A stretch of 64,000 bases of DNA. Source: Sorex araneus (lineage: Eukaryota; Chordata; Mammalia; Eulipotyphla; Soricidae). The notes beneath the pieces are model-generated. The model was not told the DNA's origin. It did no database searches and was given only the letters and a program-made list of their open reading frames with translations. The position numbers and the translations under genes were made by a program. Position 1 is the stretch's first letter; each line of letters starts with the position of its first letter. Positions 14,465 through 26,274 of the stretch are shown in pieces. The DNA lies in the NCBI RefSeq assembly GCF_027595985.1, contig NC_073308.1, positions 11,299,928 to 11,363,927 on the forward strand, read 5' to 3'.

Positions 14465-14551
14465 GCTTTGCGGGTGCAGCAGTGGGAAGGACGCCTGCTC
14501 CAGGACATCGAGGAGGCCAGCCGGCATGAGCTCACCATTGAGACGGAGTGA
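14465..14551 (+). CDS. CCDC201: CCDC201-like coiled-coil protein, last coding exon
   Basis: The acceptor TCTCCTCACAG precedes 28 sense codons and a TGA stop at 14549-14551. The peptide (ALRVQQWEGR...IEEA..HELTIETE) is an acidic amphipathic helix. I recall human CCDC201 ending in a closely similar helix with QWE, IEEA and HELTIE. The phase (0) matches the exon at 6192-6395. In human, a stop-gain at Arg162 has been linked to early menopause; by my count the equivalent arginine is the R before VQQWE here. The gene would converge on ADCY1, whose stop lies 8.8 kb to the right on the other strand. The role is unknown beyond reported oocyte expression. The assignment depends on memory of the human protein, not on a search. 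Confidence 0.5.
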   Translation, partial: ALRVQQWEGRLLQDIEEASRHELTIETE

Positions 14552-15570
14552 GCAGCCCCTGTGCTGCTGTTCTGTGAGTCTCCTGCCCGCCGGGGGAAAC
14601 CCCAAGGCACTGGGTGACACGTGGTTTCTCTCCTGCTCGCTGCTGTTCACTGTGACTGCTGGCGGAGCTGGAAGGTCTCTGATCTGTGAGTGGCATTTCC
14701 CAGACTGTTTGCATGCCTACAGGCTGGGCTGCAGGACGACTGGCCCCTCAGGCTGCCAGAGCTCAGGCCCAGCTCCCCCAGGAGCCGCGCTCCCCTGCAG
14801 ACATGGGCGCTGTGCTTTCCGTTAGTCTGGACTAACCAAGAAGGCTCCCTGCCGATCCCACCACATGGACCGGTTTTGAAAACAATTTGGTTTATAAAAA
14901 TGCATCTAGCTTGATAATATAGGCTTTCTCTTTTGTTTATAATGAGTCCATTTTGGCATTTGTTTGCTCTAACATGAGCTGGTTTCTTTGTGTGCAAAGA
15001 TTGTGGCTTGATTGGCCACAAAGATTGGCCCCTAACGGGCAGTGCCTGTCCGAAGGACTGAGGCTCCACATAATGACCTGTCCAGGCTGGTTCCCACGCT
15101 GCCCATTGTAACATCCCGGGTGAACCTGTCTAAAGTGGTAACCCTGTGCCTGATCTCTCCACTCATGCTGATGGGGAGATATTTAGGCCAGCAGAGCACA
15201 CTTGTGGCTTCCGTCCTGCCTGCTCTCAGCTGCCCAGGCCAGAGGAAAGGCACTGGGGGGAGCAGTTTCATTGCGGAGTTGAGGTCTGGGGCAGGCCCAG
15301 GCAGCACCGACTTCTGAGACATCAAGAAAAGGCCAGAAATTTCTCTTGGGATGCTCCAGACAGTGTGGCCCCGGGGAGGTAAGCTGAGGCAGTGGGGAAT
15401 GTCTTGGCAGGCAGTGGCCTGTCCAGCTCTCTGAAGCCACCTTGACTGCAGCTGAGGCAGTAAGTCCCAGGGCTGGGGGGCAGGAGGCTGGCAATAGGCA
15501 GGCGCAGGGAGAGGCCGGCTGTGCATGGAGGCATGTGGGGAGGCTTCCAGGCAACACGTGTATGCTGGAG
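14552..15570. other. Intergenic DNA between the converging genes
   Basis: This is the presumed 3' UTR/flank of the CCDC201-like gene. An AT-rich patch at 14870-14990 contains no AATAAA. No SINE or other gene is seen. Confidence 0.35.
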
Positions 15571-15573
15571 AGG

Positions 15574-15700
15574 GCGTACAGCGAGGAAGGCATTTGCCTT
15601 GTACACGGCAGACCTGGGTTCAATCCCTGACACCTCATAGTCTCCCAAGTCCTCCCAGCACTGATCCCTGAGCACTGCTGGGTATGGCCCCAAAATAAAA
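15574..15700 (+). mobile_element. SINE (SOR-like), short body
   Basis: Head (GCATTTGCCTTGTACACGGC), B box GGTTCAATCCC, end GCTGGGTATGGCCCC and an A-rich tail are visible. Confidence 0.75.
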
Positions 15701-15934
15701 CCAACCCAGAAATCTCCAAAGAATCAGGAAATTCTCAGCATGAATGAGAGAAGATAGACACCAGTAGCCAACACCAGTACCCAACCCAGATGGACATTAG
15801 ACTTGACTTAGAAGTATCAGAGAATAGTTTCAGTAAGCAAAAAGAACATGACAGAGACAAAATCAAAATTATGTCTCAGAAAGGAAACAAAAAGTCTCAA
15901 AAGTTAACACTAGGGACCCGGAAACACAGGACAC

Positions 15935-16062
15935 CCAGTAGGCCCTGCATGGGGACCCAAACTGGACTTGATCCCTGGCACCACAGAGGCCTCAGTGCAG
16001 AGCCAGGAGTCAGCCCTGAGCACCACAGGGGCTGGCCCCCATGAAGCAAATAAGAAAACCCC
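15935..16062 (+). mobile_element. SINE (SOR-like), diverged
   Basis: GACTTGATCCCTGGCACC, CAGAGCCAGGAGTCAGCC and CTGAGCACCACAGGG mark the B box, body and end. Confidence 0.6.
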
Positions 16063-16660
16063 AAACACACACTTGTCTGTGTTCCAGAGCCCCGGAGTAG
16101 CCGTTCTGAGGCTTGCCCAGAAGGAGCGTGTCAGGATGAGATGATGCCAAAGTCCCTGGGAGTGCCTCAGAGAATGAGGGGCAGGGAGGAGGGGGCGGGA
16201 TGCTCAGGATGGCAGCCAGCACCCGCAGGGCAAACAGGGCCTTTTGCTGGATAGTGGGGGGGAGGGGCACAGGATAAGACCATGCCTGGGCGATTAGGGA
16301 CAGTGCTAGAGTCGGAGTCTGGAGAGACAGAGGACACAGAAGCCACCTGTGTTCTTTCTAGAAGGTTCTTATGGGACAGAGACTGGGACAGTCCCTGAGG
16401 GCTAAGATTACAAAGACCCATTTGCCCAAGAAAGGCAGGGGGCAGGGAAGATCAGAGGCCCAGCCAGCCCATGCACCACGGCCACCGGGCCCGTCTGGAG
16501 CTGACTGGGGGGCACTTGAGGGGGCTGTCCCCCAGTCAGAAGGGAAGGAAGAAAGAGGCTCTTTCCAGATACCTCTACATACACCACTGCCTGAATTCGC
16601 TGGTCACTACAAAATGTCCCCCGGAGTCCACTCAGCCACCACACTAGACTTATTTTTTGT
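16063..16660. other. Intergenic DNA, nothing recognised
   Basis: GC-rich sequence with short chance ORFs only. Confidence 0.35.
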
Positions 16661-16663
16661 TTC

Positions 16664-16810
16664 TAAGGTAGGCCCAGAGTTTATTTCTGACTCTGTGCTC
16701 AGGGATTAACTCCTGGCAGGGCTCAGGGAACCATACAGGGTGTTGGAATAAAAGCAGGCCAGGCATGTCCAAGGAGAGCACTTTGACCCCTGTAGTCTCT
16801 CTCCAGTCTC
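16664..16810 (-). mobile_element. SINE (SOR-like), reverse orientation
   Basis: The reversed body (CTCAGGGATTAACTCCTGG) and a degraded reversed head are visible after TTTATTTCTG. Confidence 0.55.
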
Positions 16811-17384
16811 TCTAGACTCTTCTCTCAGACCCGTGTTTCTGCAAAGGCCACTGTCGTGGGCTCTTGTGGCCCCAAGAGGCTTGTCACCAGAGCCTCAGAG
16901 TATCACCATGCTGACTAGCCAAACAAAGCTGACCTCTCACAACCTCGGAAGGCTCTGGCCTGCCTGGGCCCCAGGGAGGATGTCCTTCATGGCTGCAGAC
17001 GGTCTCCTGCATCCTCGCCAAGGCGTTGGGGGACAGAGATCAAACTGCAGCTCTTCCTAATGGGCCCCTGAGCCCCCGGTGGTTCTGCCCTCTCGGCATC
17101 TCTCCCCCCCCCCCCCGAGGGTCCCTTCAGCATGCCCACGCAAAGGAGATGGGGCTCGGGCACGGGACTGAAGGGAGTGGTTCTGTCTTGAGCAGGTCTC
17201 CTGGGAAGAACCGTGGCAGAGACGGGAGCAGGATCTGAGAGGAGGGGGATCGTGAGCTGATGGTGTAAAGCAAGGCAAAGCCTCTGAGGTGCTGCAGGCC
17301 ACACTGCAGCAGCCAAGATCACAGCCGAGTGCCACCAGCAGGAGAGGCAGGGGCCGAAGGGCCTGCAAGACCCCAGGAGAGGCG

Positions 17385-17545
17385 CTGGGGTCATAGCAGA
17401 GTGGGCAGGGCACTTGCCTTGCAACAGCTGACCCTGGTTCGATCCCGAGCATCCTATATGGTTCCAAGCCTGCTAGGGGTGATTCATGGCTCAGATCCAG
17501 GAGTGACCCCTGAACACTGATAGGTATGGCCCAAACCCAAAAAGC
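17385..17545 (+). mobile_element. SINE (SOR-like)
   Basis: Head (GGGCAGGGCACTTGCCTTGC), B box GGTTCGATCCC, CATCCTATATGG and the end GGTATGGCCC are recognisable. Confidence 0.75.
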
Positions 17546-18098
17546 TCTCAGAAGAAACCAACCCCGTAACACTACGCTTTCAGATTTCTAGTCTCCAGAG
17601 ACATGAGAAGTTCCTGAATCTGTTCAGGAGAACTTGCTTCTCCCAGCGCCTCTTCACGCCACCCCATGGGCTTCTGGGAGGTGCAAGTCAGCCACAGCTT
17701 AACACGTCGTCGAGAAGGGTCGAGGCCTGGGCAGGCAGGGTCCATGGACTCTGAGGGTTCCTGGGGCAGAATCTGCTATAATAAATGATGCCACCCTGAG
17801 TGGTGCTGGGATGGGGTTTTCCTAAATCGCGGCCAGACCCACCGACTTCTCTGGGCTTTGCTTCATGTGGCCATGGCTGCACCCTTGCCCCACTGGCTCA
17901 GGAGACTCAGAACCTTCTCACATGGGTCTGAGACAGGGTGGCACACAGATCAACCTAGAGGTAAGACCCAGAACAAACTGCCAGAGAGACACTGGCGAGG
18001 GGGGGATCAATATTCTAATTATTTCCCTCCCCCTTCCTTCCTCCCTCTGTCTTTTTTTCTCTTTCTCTCCCAAATTATCTCCTTGAGTTATGTTGTAT
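17546..18098. other. Intergenic DNA, no gene seen
   Basis: Unique-looking sequence with a pyrimidine-rich stretch at 18020-18070. Confidence 0.35.
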
Positions 18099-18110
18099 AG
18101 GAGCAAAAGC

Positions 18111-18344
18111 CTGGCAAGCTACCGAGAGTATCCCGCCCGCACGGCAGAGCCTGGCAAGCTACCCTTGACGTATTTGATATGCCAAAAACAGTAACAATAG
18201 GTCTCATTCCCTTGACCCTGAAAGAGGCTCCAATCACTGGGAAAGACGAGTAAGGAGAGGCTGCTAAAATCTCAAGACTGAGTGTAATAGAGATGTTACT
18301 GGTGCCCGCTCGAGTAAATCGACGAACAATGGGGTGACAGTGAC
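18111..18344 (+). mobile_element. Long-subfamily SINE body lacking its tRNA head, with target duplication
   Basis: It contains CTGGCAAGCTACC, ATATGCCAAAAAC, GTTACTGGTGCCCGCTC and GGGGTGACAGTGAC. The 12-mer AGGAGCAAAAGC flanks it on both sides (18099-18110 and 18345-18356). It has neither the A/B-box head nor a poly(A) tail. Confidence 0.75.
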
Positions 18345-18544
18345 AGGAGCAAAAGCTGAGCATGTTCATCTACTGGTCCTACCCATGGGCTTCCTCTCAA
18401 CAAGGCCACAGCAGGGCCAGCACCTGCAGGACATCATACCCAGGACACCACAGTGTCCCCTACAGCAGTGGCTGGAGATAGGAGTCTGGCAGGAGTGTCT
18501 AAATCTCACACAAACATGAGCTTTGTGATTAAAATCTCCCCTGC

Positions 18545-21500
18545 GTTCAATCAAGCAAATTTCCCCCTTTATTTTGTTAAGATTCCAGAAAGTATAGTGC
18601 AAACACTCAGTAGAAAAGTTGCAATTAAGAAATGTACATTCACATTTAACATTTCAGTCCATTTTTAAAAATAAAAATAGGACAAATTGTTTCATTACGT
18701 GTCTCAGTTTAACAATCTTGGAAGACTGGAAGGTACGCCACAGTGTTCAGCTGACGTAAAAATAGACCCGTATGGAGTGTTACAAATCTACAAGTTACCC
18801 GGTGACACTGAAGCTGTTGTCGTTCAAATATTGTCTCATTTCCATGCCTAGAAAAGCACCCTCAGTAAACACTATTGGTGGGAGGAGGTCACTATATCCA
18901 CCCCCTCTGCATTCCGCATAGGGCACGAGGGACAGCTAGTGGGACACAGAAGGGCCTCGGAGTTTACAGCAGTAACCAAGAAAACCAGGAACGGCCCTGG
19001 TTTGCCTTAACTGAGAGAAAAATCTACCAGTAATGGACATTGACATTTTTCTTCACTTGTGCAAATCGGCGTGCAATCGCAGGGACACCAGAGAGGGGTG
19101 CTGGGGAGGGGGTTGAAGAGGGTGCTGGGCACTGCGAGGCCCAGGGTCCCAACTCCATTTGGATTCGGGGACACATGTGGCCAATCAGCATATGACCCAC
19201 TTTGCACACGCCATGTTTTCCAATTCAAATATTTAAGATTCCACAGCAAGAGATCCTGGGGACTAGGTGCCTGGGTGTCCAGGGCTGGAACGGGAAGGAA
19301 GGTTCCACCTCTCCTGGCTGTCGTCAGACTGTGCAGGGGTGGCGTGGGGTTCCTTGGGCTCCCAGACATGGCTGTGTTCTCCTGAGATTTGTGCTTTTGG
19401 GCCCAGGGCCCAGGGTTATCTGGGGATTGCTGGTGGGAGGCAAGAAACAGAACCTGACTATGGGGGGAGGGGGCCGGCTGCCCCCAGCCATGGTGCTCAG
19501 GACACGCGGGCACACAGATATCTGCTGACACCCGTGATGCCTTCGAGTGCACACCTGGGAGAGCCCCTGTCTAAATACATCCCGGTGAGTGCCCGCACAC
19601 CCTTGTGGAAACCAACCCCGAGAAGGCAGCTGCCCGCTCAGGCAGGGATCCCGCCAGGAGAGGCTGCCTTGGCTTTACCATGCGCTGCCATCCCTGTCTC
19701 TCCTTCACTGGACTTCTCGGCAGATGTCCTGGCACATCCTCTAAGAAGGAAGACTGGCCACCTACCCCAGGCCAGTCATGGAACAATGGCATTAGATGGC
19801 TTGAACAGGAAGTAAGAGAAGGAATCTCAGATGTGGCTGTCCACACGCTGGCACGATCTGAGAATTGAGGCTGGGCTCACTGGAGAAGCGCAAAGGACCT
19901 AGTGACAGGGCGGGTGACCGATCTAGTGGGGTGTCCCCAGGGCCCACGTCCTCAGCTTCAGGACCTGGCTCTAGGGCCCAAGAAAACTCCCCAGTTTTCT
20001 TATCTTATCACATGCTTATCCAGCCCCTAATGCCCCGAGGAGAGTCCAGGTCAGGTTCCAGCCGCTGGGCTGAGGTCCAACAAGCGTCTGAGCGCTGACC
20101 TCCTTCTCCCGGCAGAGCACAGCTGCCTGTGGGCTCTGGGAACTTTGGAAACATGCCGAAGGATCACCCTAGGCTGAGCTGAGCTGAGCTTTCCCGGAGG
20201 TCTCTGCCTTCAACCCCAGTCAGACGCCTGGTCTCAGCCCACCAAGCGGAGCAGCAAGGGTGAGCCCGGCAGGCAGCTATGGCCACCGTGTGCCCCGAGG
20301 TCCCCAGGGGAAGTCCACCTTGGGAACACTCTCAAGTTCTGGTCGGCTGAGACCAGGATAATGGACTGAGGCCAAACTCGAAGTGGCTGAGGGTCCCTGG
20401 TTCAGCCACTGGCCTCTGGCCTTCCCCCACCACTCCGGCTGACTGCTGGTTCTGACAAACTCCCCCGGGCCTAGGGAGCCAGGAGGGCAAATGCAGACCC
20501 GAGACAGAAAGTCTCACTTTCCGGGATCTCCTTGCTGAGGAATCTGGGCTCCTGAAAAAGGGGCCCACGGGCCAGACTTTTGACTCTGAATGCAAACTAC
20601 AGCTGGGGAGGGGGTCTGGCCTGGGGATGCCACTGCACACCAGCCTCGGGCAGGCCCTGCTAGTCCACCAACACTGCTGCTGCGCTGGCCCCAGGAGCCT
20701 GGCCTGGCCCCTCCCTGTTCTCTGAACGCTGCTCTAAAGCTGTGGCAAGTCCTACTGGGGTGACAGCCGGTCAGCGGGGGGCACACGGGAGCCCTCCAGC
20801 TTCACCAGCCTTTCAGGGGCCTGCCCGGGACGCACCACCCAGGGCGCCCTCACATGGCTCCTCCCACATCTCGCCAGACCCACACCCACAAGCTTACTCA
20901 CTTTCTAAGCCGCCTCAGGGCCAGTCTTGGGGAGAGATGGCGTGTCCCTGCCTCTGAGCACAGGGACAAGGTGTGCAGAAGCACAGGTCATCAGGGACAG
21001 AGGCAGGGGCGCACGGCCTGGAGGCACCCGGCGCGTGGCGAGAAGGAAGCACAGCCCTTCCTTGCCAGTGGCAGGTGGAGACGGGACTTGGCCACAGCTC
21101 TGAGACCCCCACAAGGTGTCCCTGCTGGCTGGGATGCAGGGGGGGGGGGGTCTGAGGGCTGGTGGAGCCTGGACAGACCCAGTGTCCACAGGGGCCCATG
21201 CCTGCATGTCCAACAAACTGACCAGAAGACTCCAATGCCCCCACCTGGGACAGCAGTGGGCACCTCACATGCTGGACAGCTAGTGTGGCCATGACACGGA
21301 CCACACACCTTCCTCAGGGCACGAAGGCTGACATGGAAGGCCCTGGGGTGGGATGGCAGGATGGGCTGTGCCCCTCGAGAGTGCGGGACCCCCGGGACAC
21401 TCGAGTTTGGACAGAGTAGGTGCATGGCTTGTCTGGGCGTTAAGAGGTCCCAGGCCATCTCCTCTCTTCAGTTTGGAGTCAGTTATTGCTTCTAGTTAGA

Positions 21501-23328
21501 GAAGGTGCCTGCTGAGTCCTGGGGCTTTGGAGTGTGACAGACACGAGCAGGCACCTGCCTGGGGCTGGGTTGGGTCAGGGAACAGACAGACGGCAGGACA
21601 GACCCCACATGACGGCTCTGCTGGGGTCATGGAAGGGTCTGGACGTTTGGGGCTGCATCCTATTCTACTGAGCACAGCTTCCAGAGGCATGCAAGGGTCC
21701 CAGAGGGGCTTGAGGGGATCATTCCAAGGGTCAAGGGTCAAAGCGTCATCAAGCAGGGGTGTGAGGCTGCAGAAACATCACGTGCACGGCTTGCGTGTGC
21801 ATTCGAGGGAGGGGGCCAGGCAGGGCTGGCAGTGCTGTGTCCAGAGCTGAGCCAGACTCCCGCCTGCGCGGCCCAAACGTGAGCACGGGACTACTGGACA
21901 AGATCACAGGAAATAAGGCTTGTCACACATGAAAAGGTCCCCAAGCCCCACAGAGCGAAATCACGGCGGAAGACGACTTTTGTGCCCAGGGAGAAGGCAG
22001 GGTTCGGAACTGCTGATGCTGGCGGAGATGCTGCTTCTTGCGAAGGAGATCCCCGGCGTCGGGAACAGTCGCATGCCAGATGGCTTCCCTGTGGCCACGG
22101 TGGGTGCCACGCACTCGGTGGCTGTGTGCGAGCCTGTGTGGGGCCATGGGCCGTGGGCTGGCGTCCATCCAGAGGTGGGAGCAGGGCGGCCTCCACACGC
22201 TCTGGCTGATGCTGAATTGGGGTCTGCCGCTGTAGGTGGGGCCCCACCCAGCCTGCCCCACACCCCGGGTTGTGGAACTGCGCAGACTCACGGGGTGGGC
22301 CTCCTGAGATGACTCAGTTTCCCCTGCCTCTAAGGGGATTTGGTATCAGGCCCTCTGCTCTGACGGCGTGGCAGGCCTGGTGCAGGGATATGGCGTGGTG
22401 GGACTGTTTAGGGGTATGGCGAGGGGAGGCGCCTGCCCGCCCCGGCCTCTTCCACATGCACCCCAACGGGCAACTAAGGTTGGCCGCCTGCAGAGCTACC
22501 AGCTACGCCCAGTCCCTATGCCCATGGCTCTCAGAGTGACCCCCGAGCATGCACACCTGGGAGAGAAGGAGCTGGACAGCCCAGAGGGCACAGTCCTGAA
22601 AAGTGCTTGAAGGGCAGCAGGGCCTGCAGCCCTAGGCAGAAGCCGGGGACTCTGGACCTCCTGTCCCAGGAGATGCAGTGTCCCCACGTGGCCTGTCCCC
22701 GCCCATCCACCCCCCTCCCCCGTCCCTACAAGGCCCTGACCTCACATCCTGGGTGAATGTGGAAAGGCGGGAGGGACCCCAGAGATGCCGGGATGTGGGT
22801 CAGCCACCCAGCGCAGGGACACCTGGTCACAGTCGTAACTTGGCAACTTGCTTCCAGGGGCCCTGGTCGTGGTGGGGGCAGCTCCCACTCAGCCCCAGGA
22901 GCTGAGGTTCCACGGACAGGCACTCAAGGCGGCGGGCCCGAGGAAATGGTGGGCTGAGCCCTCTGACCACAGCTACTGGGCCTGGGCAGGCGCGGAGGGC
23001 TGGGATGGGCAGGGCCCTCCCCAGTCCCTGGAACCCAGAAGACTCGTCTGGGTCTCAGTCCAGTCAGCTCGGGAATGGCCATCTCAGCCTGACCAGACTC
23101 TGCTCTGCCAGGCAGACCCCCGGGGACATGGCAACCTGACCCTGACCCCGGGGCTGGGCCCCCAGGCGAGGCTGCAACAGCGAGAGCCCCAAGAGAGCCT
23201 GGTGGCCGTGGGGCTGCTCCCCCTCTCCCAGGTCAGCCTGGCGGCTTGCCTGGACTCTGTCCCCACCTGCTCTGCTGGCACAGTCAGTCCCCGCGGGGCG
23301 CCCAGCTCAGTGGCCAGCGCCAGTTGGG
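18545..23328 (-). other. ADCY1: Probable ADCY1 3' UTR
   Basis: The last ADCY1 exon continues left of the stop codon. The human ADCY1 mRNA is known for a very long 3' UTR. Here the stretch down to about 18.5 kb contains no SINE or L1, while both flanks are full of them, and it ends in an AT-rich segment with a poly(A) signal. The extent is inferred; a shorter or longer UTR is possible. Confidence 0.45.
18568..18573 (-). terminator. Candidate ADCY1 poly(A) signal AATAAA
   Basis: The minus strand reads CAAAATAAAGGGG after about 250 bases of AT-rich sequence (GTGAATGTACATTTC, TTAATTGCAAC), typical of the end of an mRNA. It lies 4.75 kb past the stop codon. Confidence 0.45.
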
Positions 23329-23616
23329 CTAAGCCTCCTTCCCCGCTGCTCCAGGGGGCAGGTGCTGGGTGGGGGGCCCGGAGGTCAGTCCTGCGCCCTG
23401 CAGAGACCCCAGCGCGGCCAGTCTGCCCGGGAGGCCGGCTCTGCGGTAGGGACACAGCTTCCGGCCCAGGGCCTGGGTACGGGCCCGGGGGCCACCATCG
23501 GTCCTGCCTTCCAGGAAGTAGGTCAGCATCTCGCCCTTGCCCTTGACGCTGACCTTGCCTCGGCACACAAAGTGGTACACGCCCTGGCGCAGCAGCCGGT
23601 GGACCTCCTCCGTCAC
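23329..23616 (-). CDS. ADCY1: ADCY1 exon 20: end of C2a domain and C-terminal tail
   Basis: This exon encodes residues 672-766 of the partial protein, followed by a TAG stop. The acceptor is CCAATTAG/GTG, phase 0. It begins VTEEVHRLL and contains CRGKVSVKGKGEMLTYFL. In the C2a fold the lysine of this VKGKG loop is the catalytic-site residue that contacts the ATP phosphates. The tail after GRTDGG is proline- and arginine-rich and ends PGAAGKEA, matching the recalled ADCY1 C-terminus, which separates type 1 from other adenylyl cyclases. The tail is more variable than the catalytic part. A long overlapping ORF here in another frame is a shadow. Confidence 0.97.
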   Translation of the reverse strand: MTEEVHRLLRQGVYHFVCRGKVSVKGKGEMLTYFLEGRTDGGPRARTQALGRKLCPYRRAGLPGRLAALGSLQGAGLTSGPPTQHLPPGAAGKEA

Positions 23617-24685
23617 CTAATTGGAGGACAGGGCCATCACTCAACTGCAGGCGGGAGGAGCGGGTCCCCTGGGGCAGGGCCCATCCCACCCCAGCAGGGC
23701 CACTGCTCCTCCTGCTGCCTCTGCGCGCCCCGCACCACCCCCCGGCCCAGACAAGCAGGACAAGACCACATTCACAACAGGTGCTTGGAGCCGAGGGAGG
23801 CTGGAGGGGCCCCAAGCTGTACCCTCCATGTGGCCCCACCCGGGTCCTGGCAGATGCCTGGACCGTGGCCTGGCCTCCAGGCACACAGCAGACCCAATGT
23901 TCGGGGCGGGGCGAGCTGGGCTGGACAAGCACAGCAGGAGGGGGACCTGCGGGACCCAGCTTCCCCTGCTCCTGCTGTGGAGGCTCCATGGCGCAAGGTG
24001 ACCAGCCAAGCTTGTGGGAGGCAGGGCTGGGCACCCTGACCTTTAGAACCCCGTACCACCCATGCTCTGGAGTCGGAAAGAGGCCCCAGGCCACCCTTCA
24101 GTGCATCCCTCGGCCCCTGCACACCCGGCTGGCGGCCGGCCTCCCCTGCACCCGCTACCTGGATACTACCAGCTTGAGCCAGCCCAGTTTCTGGCATGTT
24201 CTGGAGAAGCCCAAAGGTGGACCGAGGCCCGCATGCAATGGCTCGCAGGGGCACTGTCCTCTGTACCCGTGGGTCTCTGCACTGCTCACCCTGTTTCCTG
24301 CCTGCCGGACAGTGGGCCCGTAGCAGCCCCCATTTACATGACTTTCACCAGTACCCCCTGGAGTACCTGGGGACCCACCCGGACCCAGTGGCTGGGGAAT
24401 GTGATGTTGACCCTCTGCTTAGCCCCTACAAAACACAACTTCCTTCCCTTGGCAGAGCCAGGAACCGTCACTCAGAGGCTCCCCAACTCGACCCTGGCAC
24501 CCCCCCAGGGCTGCCTAAGAACCAAACAACAAACCCAGCCTCAAGCTCAGCTGTGCCAGGCAGGTGCCCTTACTGGGTGCCCACCTGGAGGGCAGCAGGG
24601 AGGCAGCAGCCTCTGGCTTCCCAGGGGCCCATCCTGCCTCTGCCAAGCGCTGCTTCCTCCACCTCAGGTGACCGAGTGCACTGAC
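23617..24685 (-). other. ADCY1 intron 19
   Basis: 1069 bp, GC-rich, with GT/AG borders. No SINE, gene or tandem repeat is recognised. Confidence 0.8.
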
Positions 24686-24810
24686 CTGGATTCTGCCCTG
24701 GACCCCGGTACTGTCCATCCGACTGGCCACGTTGACCGTGTTCCCCCAAATATCATACTGGGGTCTCCGAGCACCGATCACTCCAGCCACCACAGGGCCC
24801 ACATTGATGC
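24686..24810 (-). CDS. ADCY1: ADCY1 exon 19: C2a catalytic core
   Basis: 125 bp encoding residues 630-671, with a split glycine codon at its start. The sequence [12 protein letters not shown] is followed by [19 protein letters not shown]. In structurally studied mammalian cyclases the Asp of YDIWG binds the adenine ring, and the Asn and Arg of NTVNVASR stabilise the transition state; all three are present. The acceptor is TTTTCCAG/GC and the donor CAG/GTCAGT, and the join to exon 20 is in phase 0. This is one of the most conserved exons of the family and leaves no doubt that the domain is catalytically competent. Confidence 0.97.
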
Positions 24811-25250
24811 CTGGAAAACACCAACAGTGCAGCTGGGGGCTGAGCGGGAGGGCACGGCAGTGTGCTGGGGGGACTCAACACTGAGGGAGACAGCCCAGCC
24901 TCAGGCTGCCGGCCCCCGCTAGAGACCCCGGGACAGTCCTACTTCCTGTGGCTGCAGCCAGGCTGAGTCCTGCGCCTGCTGGCTGCAGCCCCCGCCCAGG
25001 CAGACAGCAGCTCCCCCGGCTGCAGGCGAGGCCACCAGAGGGGACGGAGCCCCAGTCAGCCCTCCAGCTGCTTCTCCTGACATGGCTCTGGAGCTGACAG
25101 GCCTGGGTTGTGCCGAAAGGGCCGATGCAGGTCCCCCGCCCGCCTCCACGGCCCCCGCCCACTTCAGGACCAGAGCACACACTGGGCCTCTGTGGGCCAC
25201 AGACAGGCCACCTGCCTCCGAGTCCCTCTGAATCCCGCCCCAGGACACAC

Positions 25251-25365
25251 CGACACGCAGCACGAAGTCGTTGTAGGACTGATAGTTGATCTCATCCAAC
25301 ACGTCGAACATCTCGATGGCGAAGTCGGCCAGGGTGCTGAGGTGGGCGGAGATGCACTTCTTCAC
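25251..25365 (-). CDS. ADCY1: ADCY1 exon 18: C2a domain
   Basis: 115 bp encoding residues 592-630 (VKKCISAHLSTLADFAIEMFDVLD...FVLRVG). The acceptor CCCCCAG/GTG is in phase 0. The donor G/GTGTGT leaves one base of the glycine codon, completed by exon 19. The HLSTLADFAIEM helix is typical of the type 1 C2a domain. The start differs slightly from human (VKKC against AKKS by recall). A six-base consensus donor is not present, but GTGTGT is acceptable. Confidence 0.96.
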
Positions 25366-26064
25366 CTGGGGGGACAGCTGCTGTCATGGGTGTGCGGGGA
25401 CAGACGGGGCAGGCACGTGGCAGCCTGGGTGTTCTGGTCCTCCTTCCTCAGACTTACTGTCTCCTGGCATCCCATCTTCCTAAAAGAACCTTATTTTTGT
25501 GTACAATGACAACTGTACATTTTTTTGACTGAAGATTCTAATTTTTAGGGCTATTTTACTTTTTAAAAACCTAACATCATTTTTAGAACAGGTTTGTAGG
25601 GAAGCTAGGCAGGTGGGAAGAGAATTCCCATGTGGGAGCCCAACCGAGCGCCCAGAGCTCCCCACTCACTGACACCAGCGTCAGGGTCTGGCACATCTGT
25701 GTATCAGGGAAGCCACAGTGAAATATTACTATCCACTGAAGTTTACAGTTCACATCAGGTGCATTCTACATAGAACATCCTAAGGGGGTTGACAGTGGTC
25801 AAGTTTCAGAATCACTTCTTTCATTTAGTAATATGAATCTGTGGTTCCTCTATATCTTTGAGGACTACCTTCTCTACAGAAAGAGTAATAATGTCTTAAA
25901 ATGCTAGGAATGAACAATGAAGTTGGAATTTTAAAAAACTATTTTGACAGTCCTAACTTTCTCTTAGATATACCATTGTTTAAATAAAGTAAATCTAAGC
26001 CCAGAGGTTTTTACTGAAAAAATAATTAGCCTTTTATTTTTCATTTTGTTAATGGTTTTTTTTT

Positions 26065-26070
26065 GTGTGT

Positions 26071-26105
<35 letters not shown>

Positions 26106-26128
26106 TGTGTGTGGTGGTGGTGGAGGGG
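26065..26128. repeat. (TG)n microsatellite
   Basis: About 25 TG units, interrupted by AC and TC, then running into TGG repeats. Confidence 0.95.
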
Positions 26129-26272
26129 GGTGTTTGGGCCATACCTGGCAGTATTCAGGGATTAGTCCTGGGATTGTGTTCCGGGATCGCTCCTGGTGGT
26201 GCTGGGGGCTGAACCCACGGAAGCCATGTGCCAGGCAAGTGTCCTACTGCTGTACTGTCACTCTGGCCCACT
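26125..26272 (-). mobile_element. SINE (SOR-like), reverse orientation
   Basis: The reversed end (GGGCCATACCTGG), body, B box (GGGGGCTGAACCC) and head (CTGTACTGTCACTCTGGCCC) are visible. The TG microsatellite lies beyond its tail. Confidence 0.75.
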
Positions 26273-26274
26273 CA

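Noticed and set aside
20184-20200. GCTGAGCTGAGCTGAGCT resembling immunoglobulin switch repeats
   Set aside because: Only three to four units, in the presumed ADCY1 3' UTR; no immunoglobulin sequence nearby.
23084-24094. 336-codon minus-strand ORF
   Set aside because: It overlaps ADCY1 exon 20 in the wrong frame and extends through intron 19 and the 3' UTR; a GC-driven shadow.
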